From: Ruminococcus sp.
Lineage (GTDB): Bacteria; Bacillota; Clostridia; Oscillospirales; Acutalibacteraceae
DNA: 64,000 nt
Assembly (NCBI GenBank): GCA_017433905.1
Contig: JAFRGI010000017.1
Location: forward strand, 32,998-96,997
Direction: 5' to 3'
Of the stretch, positions 27,861 to 35,619 are shown in pieces. How positions within the stretch are numbered: the first letter of the stretch is position 1; each line of letters begins with the position of its first letter. Under the pieces are notes generated by a model. It had not been told where the DNA came from. It did no database searches and saw only the letters and a program-made list of their open reading frames with translations. A program made the position numbers and the translations under genes.

Positions 27861-29087
27861 ATGGGAGTATATGAAGAACTGATTGCGCGCGGTTTGATTG
27901 CGCAGGTAACAGACGAAGAAGAAATCAAAGAATTGGTCAATACAGGTAAGGCGGTATTTTATATCGGTTTTGATCCGACCGCCGACAGCCTGCATGTCGG
28001 ACACTTTATGGCGCTCTGTCTAATGAAGCGTCTGCAGATGGCAGGCAACAAGCCTATCGCGCTCCTCGGCGGCGGCACAGGCATGATTGGTGATCCTTCG
28101 GGACGTACAGATATGCGCCAAATGCTCACGAGAGAGCAGATTCAGCACAACGTTGATTGCTTCAAAGAGCAGATGAGCCGTTTTATCGATTTTTCCGACG
28201 GCAAGGCGCTGATGGTGGATAACGCCGAATGGCTGCTCGATCTCAATTATGTAGAGCTGCTCCGCGAGGTGGGCGCGTGTTTTTCGGTCAACCGCATGCT
28301 GACCGCAGAGTGTTACAAGCAGCGTTTGGAGAGAGGCTTGAGTTTTCTCGAATTCAACTATATGATTATGCAGTCCTACGATTTCTATGCCCTGTATCAG
28401 CGTTACGGCTGCAATATGCAGTTTGGCGGAGACGACCAGTGGAGCAACATGCTCGGCGGAACCGAGCTGATTCGCCGCAAGCTCGGCAAGGACGCGTACG
28501 CCATGACGATCAATCTGCTGCTCAATTCCGAGGGCAAAAAGATGGGCAAAACGCAGTCGGGTGCGGTTTGGCTCGATGCGAATAAAACCAGCCCGTACGA
28601 GTTCTATCAGTACTGGCGCAATATCGACGATGCAGACGTGGTGAAATGTCTTAAAATGCTGACCTTCCTGCCGCTGGAGGAGATCGAGGAGTTGGCAAAG
28701 CTCGAGGGCAGCGAGATCAACAAAGCAAAGGAGATTCTTGCACATGAGCTGACAGAGATGATCCACGGAAAGGACGAGGCGGACAAGGCTCAGGAAGCTG
28801 CGCGCGCGCTGTTTGGCAGTAAGCAGAACACCGACAATATGCCCTCCACGGAGCTCAGTGATTCGGATTTTGTCGAGGACGGCATAGCGATTCTTGATTT
28901 GCTCGCCAAGTGCGGACTGATCCCCTCCAAAAAAGAGGGCAGGCGACTGATTGAGCAGGGAGGCGTGTCCGTTGACGACGAAAAAGTTGCCGATGTGTAT
29001 CAAAAGTTTGAAAAATCTGCTTTTGACAAGGGTTATGTTGTGATCAAAAAGGGGAAGAAGGTTTTCCACAAGGCGATTCTGAACTAA
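27861..29087 (+). CDS. tyrS: Tyrosyl-tRNA synthetase
   Basis: Class I aminoacyl-tRNA synthetase charging tRNA-Tyr, 408 residues. HIGH-type motif HVGHF (45-49), tyrosine-binding QFGGDDQWSN and the KMSKS-type KMGKT (about residue 229) are present; the last 65 residues form an S4 RNA-binding domain. AGAAAGGA precedes the ATG. Firmicute tyrS genes are often under T-box control, but no T-box elements are seen here. Confidence 0.97.
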   Translation: MGVYEELIARGLIAQVTDEEEIKELVNTGKAVFYIGFDPTADSLHVGHFMALCLMKRLQMAGNKPIALLGGGTGMIGDPSGRTDMRQMLTREQIQHNVDCFKEQMSRFIDFSDGKALMVDNAEWLLDLNYVELLREVGACFSVNRMLTAECYKQRLERGLSFLEFNYMIMQSYDFYALYQRYGCNMQFGGDDQWSNMLGGTELIRRKLGKDAYAMTINLLLNSEGKKMGKTQSGAVWLDANKTSPYEFYQYWRNIDDADVVKCLKMLTFLPLEEIEELAKLEGSEINKAKEILAHELTEMIHGKDEADKAQEAARALFGSKQNTDNMPSTELSDSDFVEDGIAILDLLAKCGLIPSKKEGRRLIEQGGVSVDDEKVADVYQKFEKSAFDKGYVVIKKGKKVFHKAILN

Positions 29088-29144
29088 GGTTATCGGCAGA
29101 CCGATTCTGCTAAATAATAAATAAAGGAAAGAAGGAGAGTATCT

Positions 29145-29567
29145 ATGAAAAAATTCTTCGGGGAGTTCAAAGAATTCATCAGCCGCGGCAATGTGCTCGA
29201 TCTTGCGGTCGGCGTGATGATCGGCGCCGCCTTTCAGGCGATTGTCACCGCGCTTTGCACGAATATCATTACGCCGTTGATTGATTTGATCATCGGAACC
29301 ATCGCAGGCAAGAGTATTGAGGAAATGACCAGCGTTCTCAAGGTAGGCCCCATTGATTTCGGTGCGTTTCTCTCTGCGGTAATCAATTTCATTATCATGG
29401 CATTCATCGTTTTCCTGATCGTCAAGGGATTCAACAAGCTTACGTCCCTCCGAAAGAAGGAAGAAGAGGAGGAAGAGCCTGCTACCAAGACCTGTCCGTT
29501 TTGCTGCAGTGAAATTGATATCAATGCGACAAGATGTCCGCACTGCACCAGCCAGTTGGAAAAGTAA
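29145..29567 (+). CDS. mscL: Large-conductance mechanosensitive channel MscL with C-terminal zinc ribbon
   Basis: Osmotic emergency channel, 140 residues. The family start KKFFGEFKEFISRGNVLDLAVG, two membrane helices (about 17-50 and 70-98) and the following charged helix are standard. Instead of the usual short C-terminal bundle there is an EEEEEE linker and a four-cysteine zinc ribbon (C117, C120, C131, C134). AGAAGGAGAG precedes the ATG; a strong terminator follows. The ribbon may bind metal or partner protein at the cytosolic face (inference). Confidence 0.95.
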   Translation: MKKFFGEFKEFISRGNVLDLAVGVMIGAAFQAIVTALCTNIITPLIDLIIGTIAGKSIEEMTSVLKVGPIDFGAFLSAVINFIIMAFIVFLIVKGFNKLTSLRKKEEEEEEPATKTCPFCCSEIDINATRCPHCTSQLEK

Positions 29568-29581
29568 ATGACATAAAAATC

Positions 29582-29616
29582 ACCCTGAGGGTTTAGCTGC
29601 CCTCAGGGTATTTTTT
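29582..29616 (+). terminator. Terminator of mscL
   Basis: ACCCTGAGGG and CCCTCAGGGT form a perfect 10-bp stem with an eight-base loop, followed by ATTTTTT. Confidence 0.92.
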
Positions 29617-29627
29617 GATAAATCATA

Positions 29628-29694
29628 TAAGGCGTGCATCGCACAATTAGCGGCGCACACCTTGCTTGAATATTATTCCGTCAGTTTGCCCAAA
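29628..29694. repeat. Dispersed hairpin-rich repeat, copy C (partial)
   Basis: 67 bp matching the left half of copy B: TAAGGCGTGC, the inner ACAATT loop, the returning GCACACCTTGC and the segment ending in ATTCCGTCAG. The other half of the element is absent. Confidence 0.65.
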
Positions 29695-29737
29695 AAGTCT
29701 CGGAAAGGCGTCATTCGGAACACTTCCGTTTGCTTTT

Positions 29738-30238
29738 TTACAAAATAAAATAACACAAAACACTCGTGCCGATACCGATAACAGCGCCGATAACGACGTC
29801 GCGGATAAAATGCGAACCTGCCAGCACGCGCGATGCCTCGATCAGTGAGGCGAGGATCAGCATGATGACGCCCAGCGGTACGTTTACTTTTAAAAAAGTC
29901 ATCGCAATGACGTATGCGCTTGCCGTGTGTCGGCTGGGCATGCTCTGGTGTTCGGTTTGCTTGTGAAATACGGAATGCACACCGTACACCTCATACGGGC
30001 GTTTTGCGTCGACGACCATGCGCATGACCGTTACCAGCATCAGTACGCTCAGCGGCACCAGCACCAGCTTCATCCATTCCCAAACAAAGCCGAGGCGGAT
30101 CAACATGACCAGAAGCAGAACAGGATAGGTGACAATCATCACATAGGGGAGCACTTTATAAATGATATACAAAATATTGTGTGCAAGCTTATTTTCGGAA
30201 AAAAACTGCACAACCATCATATAGCGTTTTTTGTTCAT
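29738..30238 (-). CDS. PAP2 family lipid phosphatase
   Basis: Membrane phosphatase of 166 residues, about five membrane helices. The three PAP2 motifs are present: DAKRPYEV (motif 1, short form of KxxxxxxRP), PSRHT (motif 2, PSRH replacing PSGH) and SRVLAGSHFIRDV (motif 3, SRx5Hx3D). Substrates in this family include undecaprenyl or phosphatidyl phosphates. It starts 35 bases after asnB stops, so it may be the last gene of a ylbJ-asnB-PAP2 unit. AAGGACGG precedes the ATG. Confidence 0.88.
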   Translation of the reverse strand: MNKKRYMMVVQFFSENKLAHNILYIIYKVLPYVMIVTYPVLLLVMLIRLGFVWEWMKLVLVPLSVLMLVTVMRMVVDAKRPYEVYGVHSVFHKQTEHQSMPSRHTASAYVIAMTFLKVNVPLGVIMLILASLIEASRVLAGSHFIRDVVIGAVIGIGTSVLCYFIL

Positions 30239-30273
30239 AGAGATTAACCGTCCTTCTTTTTATTTTATCACAA

Positions 30274-32109
30274 TCAAAGGATGATTTCAACACCGTATTT
30301 TTCAAACCAATTATCCAGCTCGATGATGTACGCCAAAATCTGCGGCGCCTGCATCAGTTGTCCGTACCACGGCTGTGTAATGCGTTCGGGGTGCTCGATA
30401 ATCTCCGTTACGGCGGTTTTGTCGAGCAGTTCCGTCAAAACGGTATGCCGTTCCAGAATCATCCCGACACGTTTGGCGCATTCCTCAAAATAAATCGGAT
30501 TGTGCGTTTTGGGATAGGGGCTTTTTTTGCGCCAGGCGATTTCTGCCGGCAGCATATCCTCAAATGCCTTGCGGACAATCCCTTTTTCTCTGCCGTTGTA
30601 CGCTTTGAGTTTCCACGGCATATTGTAGGCGAAATCTACCAGCCGGTAATCGCAAAAGGGCACGCGTACCTCTAGACCGGTGTACATCGAGCATCGGTCC
30701 TTTCGCTCAAGCAGGCACTGCATGAACCAGTAGAAATTCAGAAAGAACATTTCGCGCATTCGTTTTTCCAGGCGGCTGTCCGTCGGGAGCTTTGGCGCGA
30801 GCTGTATGGTATCGAGATAGCGCTGTCGCACATATTCCTCGCCGCGCGGAAGAATACCCTTTTTCAAGATCTGCCGCCGCATATTCTGACTGCGCGACCA
30901 AGGGAAGCAGTCCTCAAACAGAAGTTCTTTGTTGTGATACCACGGATAGCCGCCGAACAGTTCGTCGGCGCATTCGCCCGAAAGCGCCACTGTGTAATCC
31001 TTTTTGATTTCACGGCAAAAGAGCAGCAGCGAGGCGTCGACATCCACATATCCGGGCAGATCGCGCGCTTCTACGCTGTTGTACAGCGCATCCGCGAGCA
31101 GATGGTTGTCGAGGATCACCTCGTGGTGCCTTGTGTCGGCATCCTTGACCATCATATGAATGTATTCCGTGTCGGCGTTTGGCTGGAAGAGACTTTTTTG
31201 GAAATATTGTGCGTTGTCGCGGTATTCTACCGAGTAGGTATGCACCTTCCCGAGGCGGTTTACACGGTTATACTGCGCGGCGGTTTTGACGATGATCGAG
31301 CTGTCCAGTCCCCCCGAAAGGAATAGACAGAGCGGTACGTCGCTGACTAACTGCCGTTGCACCGCGTCCGTCAGCAGATACCGTGTTCGTTCGATCGTCT
31401 CGGCTTCGTCGTAGCCGTGTTCGTGCGCCTCGATCGAAAAATATGTTCTTCGCCGCAGTCTGCCGTTTTTGTAGACGGCGCATTCTCCGGGATTCAGCTC
31501 AAACACGCCCTTGAATACCCCGCAGGATGGTGTGCGAGCGGGTCCGAGAAAGAATAGCTCATGCAGTCCCTGTTCGTCGATTTGCGGTTTAACCACGCCG
31601 CTCGCGAGCAGCGCCTTGATTTCGGAGCCAAATACCAATCCGCCGTCATATTCATGATAAAACAGTGGCTTAACGCCGATTTTATCGCGACAAAGAAAGA
31701 GCGAGCGGTCGTGTGTGTTGAATACGGCGAAGGCATAGATGCCGTTGAGCTTTTCGGGGCAGTGTTCGCCGTAGTGAATAAATGCTTTCAGTACCACCTC
31801 CGTATCGCTGTGACCGCGAAAATGAAAGCCTTCTGCGCGCAGCTCCTCGCGCAGCGCCGTCGTGTTGTACAGCTCGCCGTTGTATACGATCACATAGGTG
31901 GCATTTCCGTGTCGCGCCGCCATCGGCTGTTTGCCGTTTTCGCGGTCAATGACCGCCAGACGACGGTGGATCAGTGCGAGTCCGCCGTTGAGATACATTC
32001 CGTTTTCATCGGGACCGCGCCGCTCCAGTGTTTCGGACATGCGTCCGAGCATCTCCCGGCGTTCTGTCATTTGACAATCCTTTTCCATCCATCCTGCTAT
32101 TCCGCACAT
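30274..32109 (-). CDS. asnB: Asparagine synthetase, glutamine-hydrolysing
   Basis: Makes asparagine from aspartate, glutamine and ATP. 611 residues: N-terminal Ntn glutaminase with nucleophile Cys2 (MCGIAGW), RRGPDENG and YNGELYN, then the synthetase domain with the PP-loop FLSGGLDSSI (about 264-273) and SGECADELFGGYPWYH. All catalytic elements look intact. GGGAGG before the ATG contains the stop of ylbJ, five bases upstream, so the genes are translationally coupled. Confidence 0.97.
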   Translation of the reverse strand: MCGIAGWMEKDCQMTERREMLGRMSETLERRGPDENGMYLNGGLALIHRRLAVIDRENGKQPMAARHGNATYVIVYNGELYNTTALREELRAEGFHFRGHSDTEVVLKAFIHYGEHCPEKLNGIYAFAVFNTHDRSLFLCRDKIGVKPLFYHEYDGGLVFGSEIKALLASGVVKPQIDEQGLHELFFLGPARTPSCGVFKGVFELNPGECAVYKNGRLRRRTYFSIEAHEHGYDEAETIERTRYLLTDAVQRQLVSDVPLCLFLSGGLDSSIIVKTAAQYNRVNRLGKVHTYSVEYRDNAQYFQKSLFQPNADTEYIHMMVKDADTRHHEVILDNHLLADALYNSVEARDLPGYVDVDASLLLFCREIKKDYTVALSGECADELFGGYPWYHNKELLFEDCFPWSRSQNMRRQILKKGILPRGEEYVRQRYLDTIQLAPKLPTDSRLEKRMREMFFLNFYWFMQCLLERKDRCSMYTGLEVRVPFCDYRLVDFAYNMPWKLKAYNGREKGIVRKAFEDMLPAEIAWRKKSPYPKTHNPIYFEECAKRVGMILERHTVLTELLDKTAVTEIIEHPERITQPWYGQLMQAPQILAYIIELDNWFEKYGVEIIL

Positions 32110-32113
32110 ACTA

Positions 32114-33175
32114 TTACCTCCCGTGTTGTTGGCGCAGTGAAAATAAAAAGCATACGGTGACCGTCAGCAGTGCCGCGCCCGACAGTACGCTGCCGCCGAA
32201 AAAGTCCGCTTGCCCGACGGATGCGGTAGAAAAAACCTCCGTTTCGCGCGCAAACAGCCGCAGCCCGATATGACTCAGAATCGCCGTGAGAAAGCCCTGC
32301 AGTATTCTGACAAGGAAAAACACCGCTTTGTTGATGCGCAGGCTTTTCAGCACGGCGAAAATCTGAAAATGCACACAAATGCCGCCGAAGCCTGTGGCAA
32401 ACGCGCAGTAGGTGATCGGACGGTCGCCGAGCAGGTTGACGGCGGAGCATACCTCAAGCGCCGACAGCAGATACCGGCGGACGTTTTGCTGCGGCACGAT
32501 GTCTGTCAGAATGCCCCCGAATGCTCCGAACAGCACGACCAGACTGCCGATACAGACCATGCCGCGCGCTGCGTCCTGCGCCGCCTCTACCAGGGCGTCC
32601 CCAAAGGGGAGAGGGGGAACCGCGGCGCTTTCCGTGTCGGAGCAGGAGTGTTTTCCCGTAAACATCCGGGATGCGATTCCGAGTATGAGAACAGATACCG
32701 CCTGTGCCGCAAAGAGGATAGCGCCTGTCGCTGTGCCGCCGTACATGCTGCCGACATAGCCGAGCAGGAATCCCGGTCCCGCGCATACACAGCAGTATGC
32801 CGCGCGTTTTGCCTGCGCCGTATCTATTTGACCGCTTTGATGCAGCGAAGCGATCGCACGCGCACCGACGGGATACCCGCCCAGGAGAGAGAGTACCAAT
32901 ATAGGTGCGAGCATGCCGTCCCAACCAAACAGCCGCCGCGTCGGTTTGCGCAGCTTTTTTCCGAGCTGTTGGCACAGACCGCACTTGACCGTCAGCCCCG
33001 TTGCTGCCATAAAGGGAAAAAGCGAGGGCAGCAGCACGTTAAGAAAGAGCGTCAGGCTTTCCGCTGCGCCCTTTTTGCAGCTTTCGGAAAACAGCAGCAT
33101 CAGTATGCAGCCGATGCCGGCGGTTGCTGCGCTGCATATGCGTCTGGCACGGCGCAGAGAAATCCAAGCAAACAT
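32114..33175 (-). CDS. ylbJ: Sporulation integral membrane protein YlbJ
   Basis: Nucleoside-recognition (Gate) domain membrane protein of 353 residues with eight or more helices. LTLFLNVLLPSLFPFMAATGL, LLGGYPVGARAIASL and CCVCAGPGFLLGYVG are the conserved YlbJ segments. In Bacillus subtilis ylbJ is a sigma-E gene needed for heat-resistant spores. The ATG at 33175 follows GGTGATG; an upstream open frame to 33229 overlaps the putative promoter. Divergent from yqfC-yqfD and followed by asnB with four bases between. Confidence 0.85.
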   Translation of the reverse strand: MFAWISLRRARRICSAATAGIGCILMLLFSESCKKGAAESLTLFLNVLLPSLFPFMAATGLTVKCGLCQQLGKKLRKPTRRLFGWDGMLAPILVLSLLGGYPVGARAIASLHQSGQIDTAQAKRAAYCCVCAGPGFLLGYVGSMYGGTATGAILFAAQAVSVLILGIASRMFTGKHSCSDTESAAVPPLPFGDALVEAAQDAARGMVCIGSLVVLFGAFGGILTDIVPQQNVRRYLLSALEVCSAVNLLGDRPITYCAFATGFGGICVHFQIFAVLKSLRINKAVFFLVRILQGFLTAILSHIGLRLFARETEVFSTASVGQADFFGGSVLSGAALLTVTVCFLFSLRQQHGR

Positions 33176-33187
33176 CACATCACCGCT

Positions 33188-33217
33188 AATATATATGAGC
33201 GCTGTCGCATAAATATT
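33188..33217. promoter_or_regulatory. Symmetric sigma-E-like promoter between ylbJ and yqfC
   Basis: Plus: ATA (33189-33191), 16 bases, CATAAATATT (from 33208). Minus: ATA (33216-33214), 16 bases, CATATATATT (from 33197). Both resemble the sporulation sigma-E pattern ATA-N16-CATAnAnT and the two overlap almost as mirror images. No sigma-A promoter is evident here. Confidence 0.4.
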
Positions 33218-33246
33218 TCCTGACAGCAACGGAAAAGGGAGATGGC

Positions 33247-33495
33247 ATGATGAAAAAGAATCCGGGCGCGGTGTGTTTTGACCTCGGAACGGTGCCGCTG
33301 ATCGAGATGAACGGTAACCGTCGGGTTGTTATCGAGGGTTCGACGGGCATATTGCTCTATGAAACCGACAACATCAAGGTCAACACTAACCGTATGGCAA
33401 TTTCTTTTGAAGGACGAGGGATGAGTGTGCGCTGTATTTCCGGCTCCTGCGTGGAGATCGAGGGGTTTATCATGAAAATTGAGTTTATCAGCTGA
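33247..33495 (+). CDS. yqfC: Sporulation protein YqfC
   Basis: 82-residue YabP/YqfC family protein, mostly beta (VVIEGSTGILLYETDNIKVN is the conserved core, then LSIEGRGL-like ISFEGRGMSV and ISGSCVEIEG). Made in the mother cell during sporulation; yqfD follows 9 bases later as in other endospore formers. AAAAGGGAG precedes two adjacent ATG codons (33247, 33250). Confidence 0.9.
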   Translation: MMKKNPGAVCFDLGTVPLIEMNGNRRVVIEGSTGILLYETDNIKVNTNRMAISFEGRGMSVRCISGSCVEIEGFIMKIEFIS

Positions 33496-33504
33496 GGTGA
33501 GGAT

Positions 33505-34683
33505 ATGTTAGTCGGAATAGTACGGTGGTGCCGGGGCAGCGTGGACTTTACTGCCGCGGGAAAATTTCCCGAGCGCCTACTCAATCTGGCTGCCGTGCGC
33601 GGAATACGGATTTGGAATCCGCAGCCTGTACCGGGCGGCGTGAGCGGATCAATGTTACTGGCGGATTACCGTCGTATCCGTCCGCTTGCCAAACGCGCAC
33701 GTGTGCGCACACGGGTCAGCCGTCGCAGGGGACTTCCGTTTTTTGTCTGCCGTTATCAAAATCGCTTCGGACTGGTTGTCGGCGCGGCGCTCGGTGCCAT
33801 GCTGATTGTATTTTTGTCACAGTTTTTGTGGTCGTTCCGGATCGTCGGTGCAGAGCATCTCAGTCAGCAGCAGATCCGGGACGTATTGGCTGAAAACGGC
33901 GTGCGGGTCGGCGTGTACAAAGGAGATTTAGATGTGGATCGGATTGAACGCCGCCTCCTGCGGGGGTTGGATCGTATCACATGGGTCAGTGTCAATATGA
34001 TGGGCTGTACCGCCAGTGTGGAGGTGCGTGAAAAAGCGCAAAAGCCCGAGATCCGGAGCACGGCGCCCTGCAATGTCACGGCTGCCGTCGACGGTGTGAT
34101 TACAAAGGTCAACGTGCGTGACGGCTTTGCTGCCGTTAGGGAAGGCAGCGGCGTGGCGGCAGGCGAGCTGCTTGTCAGCGGATTTAATCCCACCAAACAG
34201 GGCGGTGTGCGCTATATGCACGCGGACGCAGATATTTATGCCGATGTTATTTCAAAAAGAGAATCAAAAATCCCGAAGCAGTTGGATTATTATTCTATTA
34301 CAGAAAATAAAATTGACCGCAAACGTCTGAAACTATTATGGTTTGAAATGCCCTTTTCGATATGTTTCGGCGGTTTTCGCGACAAGGCTCTTGCCGTGCG
34401 GGAGGATTCCGTTGTGCTAAACGGCACTGCTTTGCCGCTCGGTATGCGGAGCGAGACCGCGTATGAGCTGGAAAACCGGCAGGTGCGGATGGACGAGGAG
34501 ACGGCGCGCACGGTTTTTCGCAACCAAGAGCTGCTTTATGAGGCGTTTGCACGTCCCGGCAGTTGCCCGGTCAGTCGCAAACTGACGGTCAGCGCGGATA
34601 ATGACAGTTTTTTTTGTACGTTTGACTGCGTGTTTAATGAAAATATTGCTCAAACTGCCGAATTCAGCGTGACAGAGGAGTGA
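33505..34683 (+). CDS. yqfD: Sporulation protein YqfD
   Basis: 392 residues: N-terminal cytosolic domain with GSVDFTAAGKFPERLLNLAAVRGI, one membrane helix (about 92-112) and a large extracytoplasmic domain starting FRIVGAEHLSQQQIRDVL, related to the FtsQ/POTRA-like fold found in SpoIV-associated proteins, with the conserved IERRLLRGLDRITWVSVN. Partner of yqfC and expected to be mother-cell specific. In many Clostridia phoH and ybeY come next; here an independent promoter for ymdB overlaps the yqfD stop. Confidence 0.92.
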   Translation: MLVGIVRWCRGSVDFTAAGKFPERLLNLAAVRGIRIWNPQPVPGGVSGSMLLADYRRIRPLAKRARVRTRVSRRRGLPFFVCRYQNRFGLVVGAALGAMLIVFLSQFLWSFRIVGAEHLSQQQIRDVLAENGVRVGVYKGDLDVDRIERRLLRGLDRITWVSVNMMGCTASVEVREKAQKPEIRSTAPCNVTAAVDGVITKVNVRDGFAAVREGSGVAAGELLVSGFNPTKQGGVRYMHADADIYADVISKRESKIPKQLDYYSITENKIDRKRLKLLWFEMPFSICFGGFRDKALAVREDSVVLNGTALPLGMRSETAYELENRQVRMDEETARTVFRNQELLYEAFARPGSCPVSRKLTVSADNDSFFCTFDCVFNENIAQTAEFSVTEE

Positions 34684-34697
34684 GTTTGTGATATAAT
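34669..34697 (+). promoter_or_regulatory. Promoter of ymdB
   Basis: GTGACA, 17-base spacer, perfect TATAAT with TGA upstream. The -35 box lies inside the last codons of yqfD, allowing vegetative expression of ymdB apart from the sporulation genes. Confidence 0.7.
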
Positions 34698-34726
34698 AAT
34701 GCTTATTACCCAACGGGAGGTTAACT

Positions 34727-35503
34727 ATGCGTATTTTGTGTATCGGTGATGTGGTCGGCAGCGCAGGCTGTTCTTTTCTGCGCGCAAAGCTGCCCGTTTT
34801 CAAAAAGCTGCGTGCTGTCGATCTGGTGATTTGTAACGCGGAAAACTCTGCCGACGGCAACGGTGTAACGCCGCAGTCGGCGCAGTATTTGTTTGACAGC
34901 GGTGTGGACGCACTGACGCTGGGCAATCACGCGTTTCGCCGCAGGGAGGTCTACGGGCTTCTTGAGGAAAACCCTTTCATTGTTCGTCCTGCGAACTATC
35001 CTGAAAGAACCACCCCGGGTAAGGGCGTCATCCACCTGGATACAGGCAGGCGCGTGGTGAATGTGATCAATCTCATGGGGAACCTCGGCATGGAGGATGG
35101 GCTGGAAAACGCCTTTGACTGTATTGACCGCATGCTCGCGCAGGCGGAGAGCAAGATTATTCTGGTGGATTTTCATGCGGAAACCACCAGCGAAAAACGC
35201 GCGCTGGGTTTTTATCTTGACGGCAGGGTATCGGCGGTGTACGGCACGCACACCCATGTGCAGACCTCTGACGCGCAGGTATTGCCCAAGGGCACGGGAT
35301 ATATCACGGATTTGGGGATGACGGGCGTAACGCAGTCGGTGCTCGGCGTCAAAACCGAAATCATTATCAATCGGTTCAGAACCAAGCTGCCCGAGCGGTT
35401 TGAGGCGGCGAAAGGAGAGTGCAGTCTGGAGGCGGCGCTGTTCGACATTGATGATACAAATGGAAGATGCCTTGCGGCGGAGGGAGTGCGTATGGAAGGA
35501 TAG
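34727..35503 (+). CDS. ymdB: YmdB family metallophosphoesterase
   Basis: Calcineurin-like phosphoesterase of 258 residues. IGDVVGSAG, NAENSADG, TLGNHAFRR, DFHAETTSEKRALG and YGTHTHVQTSDAQVLP carry the di-metal ligands in family order. Bacillus YmdB hydrolyses 2',3'-cyclic nucleotides and influences biofilm and motility decisions. GGGAGG precedes the ATG. Usually encoded near rny and spoVS; here it lies between yqfD and fakA. Confidence 0.93.
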   Translation: MRILCIGDVVGSAGCSFLRAKLPVFKKLRAVDLVICNAENSADGNGVTPQSAQYLFDSGVDALTLGNHAFRRREVYGLLEENPFIVRPANYPERTTPGKGVIHLDTGRRVVNVINLMGNLGMEDGLENAFDCIDRMLAQAESKIILVDFHAETTSEKRALGFYLDGRVSAVYGTHTHVQTSDAQVLPKGTGYITDLGMTGVTQSVLGVKTEIIINRFRTKLPERFEAAKGECSLEAALFDIDDTNGRCLAAEGVRMEG

Positions 35504-35535
35504 AATATTTTCCGTATTAATTTCTGTTTAGGCTA

Positions 35536-35564
35536 TTGAAAAATTCCCAAAAATCTTGTATAAT
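35536..35564 (+). promoter_or_regulatory. Promoter of the fakA-recG-dac group
   Basis: TTGAAA, 17-base spacer, perfect TATAAT. Confidence 0.8.
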
Positions 35565-35619
35565 AATCTTAATTAGGAGAATGTCATTTTCTGAATATCA
35601 AAAAAGGACGTGCAGTTTT

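Noticed and set aside
28020-29543. 507-codon open frame on the minus strand
   Set aside because: Antisense to tyrS and mscL, both clearly real; no ribosome site or recognisable motif.
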